From NCBI GenBank assembly GCA_020650975.1, contig JAIPMN010008492.1:1-20435 (forward strand): a DNA stretch of 20,435 nt. The letters are read 5' to 3'. The notes below the pieces were generated by a model. That model searched no databases, had not been told where the DNA came from, and was given only the letters and a program-made list of their open reading frames with translations. Position 1 is the stretch's first letter. Every line of letters starts with the position of its first letter. This document shows, one piece after another, positions 17,306 through 20,435 of this stretch. The translations under genes and the position numbers were made by a program. The stretch is from Apostichopus californicus. Lineage: Eukaryota > Echinodermata > Holothuroidea > Aspidochirotida > Stichopodidae.

Positions 17306-18052
17306 ACTGCACTCAAGGGTGTTCTGCCACATAGATAGATACAATAGATAATGTATGCTAGATTAGACATTGCAATTCATCCACTGTTACTGTATGTACC
17401 TCTCCTGCAGTACTGGAGAAATTAAAGTTTGTATTTAATATGAACTTAGTCTGAAATATTGAAAAGGTTGCAGATGTGCTCAGAGAACTGAATTAATTAA
17501 GTCAGACTTTCTGGACTCCATGCATAGGTTTATATTAAATTTGGTCCAATTACAGGATTAAAAACAAAGACAGGAGAAGAATGTATGTGAGAGGTTAACA
17601 TGAGCATATAACGGATTTAGATTGCTGAAGAGAAGTATTTATAATCTGCCCGAAAAAGTATTTGGGAGCTGGCCAGTTTATTTAGATTCTTTGTTCCCTT
17701 TCTGTATAATGTTCGGGATGATGGCTTTCTTGTTTCCTTCATTTCTGCAGATTAAAGTGTCTCATCAGTTGACTTCTAATTAATAACCTTGTACTGTAGA
17801 TACCAAAATTATAAAAATCACGTCATAAATAAATGAACCGAGACGACCAAATTTATCACTGGATGACCATGATCAGCTTTGGGAGATGTTCGGCTTAAAG
17901 ATTTTTTTGTAAAATCAAATTCAGCTGATTGCATAATAGGAACCCTGAAACAATTAAAATGATAAAATGGTTTCTGCGAAATAAACTAGTGGTAGGCCTA
18001 TGATCCAATCACATGTGAGTTTTACTTGCCTGAAGCTGGTGTCATCTGTCCA
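17306..18052. other. No gene recognised
   Basis: The stretch holds a short GATAGATA/AATAGATAAT run at 17330-17350 and T-run patches. AT-rich with no supported gene, RNA or element end. Confidence 0.4.
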
Positions 18053-18396
18053 CCAAACCTACACACATCTCTCCTACAGTGTACATATTGCTGTTCTATA
18101 TTCATCAAACCTACACATCTCTCCTACAGTGTAAGGTACATATTGGTGTTCTATTCACCAAACCTACACATCTCTCCTACAGTGTACACCAAACCTACAC
18201 ATCTCTCCTACAGTGTACATATTGGTGTTCTATTCACCGAACCTACACATCACTCCTACAGTGTACATATTGCTGTTCTATTCACCAAACCTACACATCT
18301 CTCCTACAGTGTACATACTGCTGTTCTATTCACAAAAAACCTACACATCTCTCCTACCATATACATATTGCTGTTCTATTCACCAAACCTACACAC
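18053..18396 (+). repeat. 48-bp minisatellite, ~7 copies, with length variants
   Basis: The core unit CCAAACCTACACATCTCTCC continues with TACAGTGTACATATTGCTGT and TCTATTCA, 48 bp. Units start near 18053, 18107, 18159, 18190, 18238, 18286, 18334 and 18383. The second unit has a GTAAG insertion, the third is cut to 31 bp, and the seventh has AAAA added and a CATATA substitution. Because 48 is divisible by three, three overlapping forward frames (114-129 codons, LHISPTVYILLFYSPN-like) stay open. They are artefacts of the array. Each unit carries a TACAGTGTACAT near-palindrome. Confidence 0.92.
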
Positions 18397-20169
18397 CACT
18401 ACCAACTTGGTTTGAAAGCAACATTCAAGAGATTTATCATATTTTAAAGGTGAATATCTTGAAAACTGGTCATAATAGCTATAGAAACATAACAAAGGAC
18501 TCATGTTTTCCCTTCTTTCTTGGACAACGACATGTATCTAGTCTAATTCTGCATTAATATATGTCACCCTTTAATTGGCTTTTTACCAACACTCTCCATG
18601 ATTGCTTTGAAAAGTAAACTATATTTGTAAGAGCCTACGTTTCTTCACCTACTAAACCTTCTGTTGTGACATAATAGTACTGTGCTTCTTAAAACATTAA
18701 TGATACTCTTGCATGGCTTCTTCCCTTTTGCAGGTTAATGTGCCAAGAACACATCTCTACTATTGCAAATACGTTCTCGTTACACATACAATATGTAGCA
18801 TGTCGTTAATATTTCGATTAATTAACTGCCAGAAATTTAATAAAGTCATCTCATTTTTTCGTTGTCTTCAGATTTAATTGCCGTGTCAGATCAACTTGTT
18901 TCCTGTTTTTTTTTTTCCCATCGTCGTCGATAAGTTAATTATTGTAAACTTGTTATGCAAGGCTATTAGCTGAAGTGTGAATAGTAGAAGATTATTTCAG
19001 GAAGGTTTGCTTTCAGTGATTGACTAATACAGTTTGTACATGCTGCAGTTTTACTGTGGCAGTATAATGCTAATCTGTACTAGTACTATACCCACAAGAC
19101 TTCGACAGTACAGTCTATATACAGTATATATATTTATATATCAAAACTTTATTTTGTTCCATTTAGCAATGTCTGGCCCACAATTGAAAAGAAAGGAGTT
19201 TAGCTTGTCAATGCCCAGGAGTTGTTCATCAGTTAGGATCTAGGCTATCCTAGTTGACCAAGGCTGGGCTGTGTACATTTGTCACCTTGCCATCTCTACA
19301 CATGTTTATTGTTGTGCAGTACAAAGTGTTAAGATCAAAAGTTATGATAAACACGCAAGAATGGTTACTTTGATCAGGGGGTTGCTACTCTGTAGCAGGT
19401 CCTTGTTTTGATATAACTGCCCAGACCATCAAACAGTCTGTTAATAATGCGATCTCCAAGAGTTAATTTTTGTTAATTTTACTTCAATCCTCCCATCCCT
19501 GTCTCTTGCTCAAAGCTGGTCTTTTGCTCCTTTTTCAGTCCATGTCTACCATAGTTCTCACCGTCTTAGAATAATTCAAAGGATAATAATTTAGAAACTT
19601 AAATACATGACATTCTTCTTTTGGAAAAGAAATTTTAATAGTAGGTGAAAAACAAATAAAAAGTTTTTGCAGCATTATGGGTAGTCGTAGGGGTAATGGG
19701 ATCACTGGGTGAGTGAGGGAGGAACATGGAGGTTTATCGGTTAGATTTCAGCTGTAAATATCAGGGTCAAGCACTATATATAAGAAAAGAGAAATGAAAT
19801 AAAAACCACTATATAGCTGTTTCATTGTGTGGTAGTCATTTACAGTTTTGACCTGCTATAGAGCTTCTAAACCGTAATACTTCAGAGAGAGAGAGAGAGA
19901 GCTGTCACGTACATACTTTGCACAAACAGTGCTCTTCGCAAGAAACATTTCCTGTGTCAAGTTTAATTGGTATTTAAGAAGGAAACCAGTATTCAAACAA
20001 AGAGATCCAGGTATTGCCTAAAATGGCCAGACGAGAGTCGATGGTATTTATCTAACTTTTCCTGCGGGGTAGTCAGCTGTTGATAATGTTAAGTCAAACT
20101 GTGTCAATTGTGTACATGGTACATGGTTGCCTTGGAAACAGAAATCTCCTGATCGTCTCACCTCCTTCC
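18397..20169. other. No gene recognised
   Basis: There is a T-run at 18906-18916 and a TA-rich stretch at 19116-19141 (TATATACAGTATATATATTT). A TTTTGTTCCATTTAG acceptor-like sequence at 19152-19166 is followed by a 24-codon ATG frame (MSGPQLKRKEFSLSMPRSCS..) with no donor and no family match; not accepted as an exon. No RNA gene is seen. Confidence 0.4.
19886..19901. repeat. (GA)n microsatellite
   Basis: About eight uninterrupted GA dinucleotides, followed by CTGTCACG. Confidence 0.85.
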
Positions 20170-20279
20170 TTAAACTCGCGTAAAAAGAAACATCTAATGC
20201 CGGTAATTTGACCTAGTTTCGAATGAGGTGTAACAGAAGTGTTAAACACCACCATCGATCCCAGAAAATACACTGCTAT
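20170..20279 (-). mobile_element. Truncated family B MITE, third copy
   Basis: From TTAA at 20170-20173 the sequence runs ACTCGCGTAAAAAGAAAC and on through CCGGTAATTTGACCTAGTTT to CCCAGAAAATACAC, parallel to 16950-17050 of the right copy. About 11 bp of the terminal repeat (AGGGTGTGAAG) are missing directly after TTAA, and the other two-thirds of the element are absent. It is a dead fragment. The 62-codon minus-strand frame over it is a by-product. Confidence 0.8.
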
Positions 20280-20435
20280 CAATTGGATTTGAAGAGAAAA
20301 ATTGTTCTATTCCTCATCAAATGTTTTGGTTCGTTAATTCACTTTGAAACAACATCAATAGTTTCCGCTTCCTTGTTTCATTGTTTCTTTAATTTCTGTT
20401 CTTATTTATTTTTTTTAATTTTGACATTTCCGATA
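20280..20435. other. No feature recognised
   Basis: AT-rich window end with TTTCATTGTTTCTTTAATTT-like pyrimidine runs. Confidence 0.4.

Noticed and set aside
12447-18396. CRISPR arrays
   Set aside because: The repeats at 12447, 15466 and 18053 are directly tandem with no unique spacers, and the genome is eukaryotic by its SINE and MITE content.
18026-18557. Three overlapping forward frames of 114-129 codons over the 48-bp repeat
   Set aside because: Same period effect; three different frames open at once shows that reading is not under selection.
19152-19243. Candidate exon after the TTTTGTTCCATTTAG acceptor
   Set aside because: The frame is 24 codons, has a weak start context, no downstream donor and no recognisable similarity.

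Overview
This window looks like non-coding DNA from a eukaryotic, probably marine invertebrate, nuclear genome. It is AT-rich, mostly poor in CpG, and has no operon-like gene arrangement. The longest open frame is about 140 codons, and every longer one lies in a repeat or a tandem array. The content is short non-autonomous DNA transposons (MITEs), a tRNA-derived SINE, fold-back elements, minisatellites and homopurine/homopyrimidine tracts. The style of repeats (TTAA-bounded MITEs, a hAT MITE with CAGG.GCGTAGC ends, element tails with GCGCTATATAAAT, many TACAGTACTGTA palindromes) makes me think of an echinoderm, possibly a sea cucumber. That is an impression from pattern memory and not a proven identification. 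No protein-coding gene can be called with confidence.

Layout. 1-1100: a promoter/first-exon-like stretch with two perfect CRE octamers, a C-rich tract, an E-box, a CpG-rich patch and a strong splice donor at 1085. 1500-3220: intergenic or intronic DNA with a G-quadruplex-type tract, a tetranucleotide repeat, a 52-bp direct repeat and a small hairpin. 3221-7698: four copies of one MITE family with ends like TTAAAGGTATGCTGTAT (3221-3468, about 3611-3890, 5836-6199, 7409-7698), interleaved with a 120-bp hairpin (4450-4569) and a 574-bp long-arm fold-back element (6432-7005). 8096-8393: a hAT-type MITE with a perfect 8-bp target duplication. 8840-8942: a 67-bp piece of the fold-back element between perfect 18-bp direct repeats. 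9935-10560: a 210-bp tandem array with two identical units. 11561-11933: a retroelement 3' tail followed by a complete tRNA-SINE with a 19-bp target duplication. 12447-12518, 15466-15668 and 18053-18396: minisatellites of 20, 24 and 48 bp. 15970-17305: two head-to-head copies of a second TTAA-bounded MITE enclosing 600 bp, a composite-transposon-like structure. A broken third copy lies at 20170-20279.

Functionally, none of this is a gene system. The elements depend on transposases or LINE reverse transcriptase encoded elsewhere. The main interest is in how the repeats are arranged: family clustering, nesting, the composite inverted pair, a recent perfect tandem duplication, and fold-back hairpins that could give double-stranded RNA if transcribed. 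If the candidate donor at 1085 is real, most of the window would be the first intron of a gene read on the + strand.
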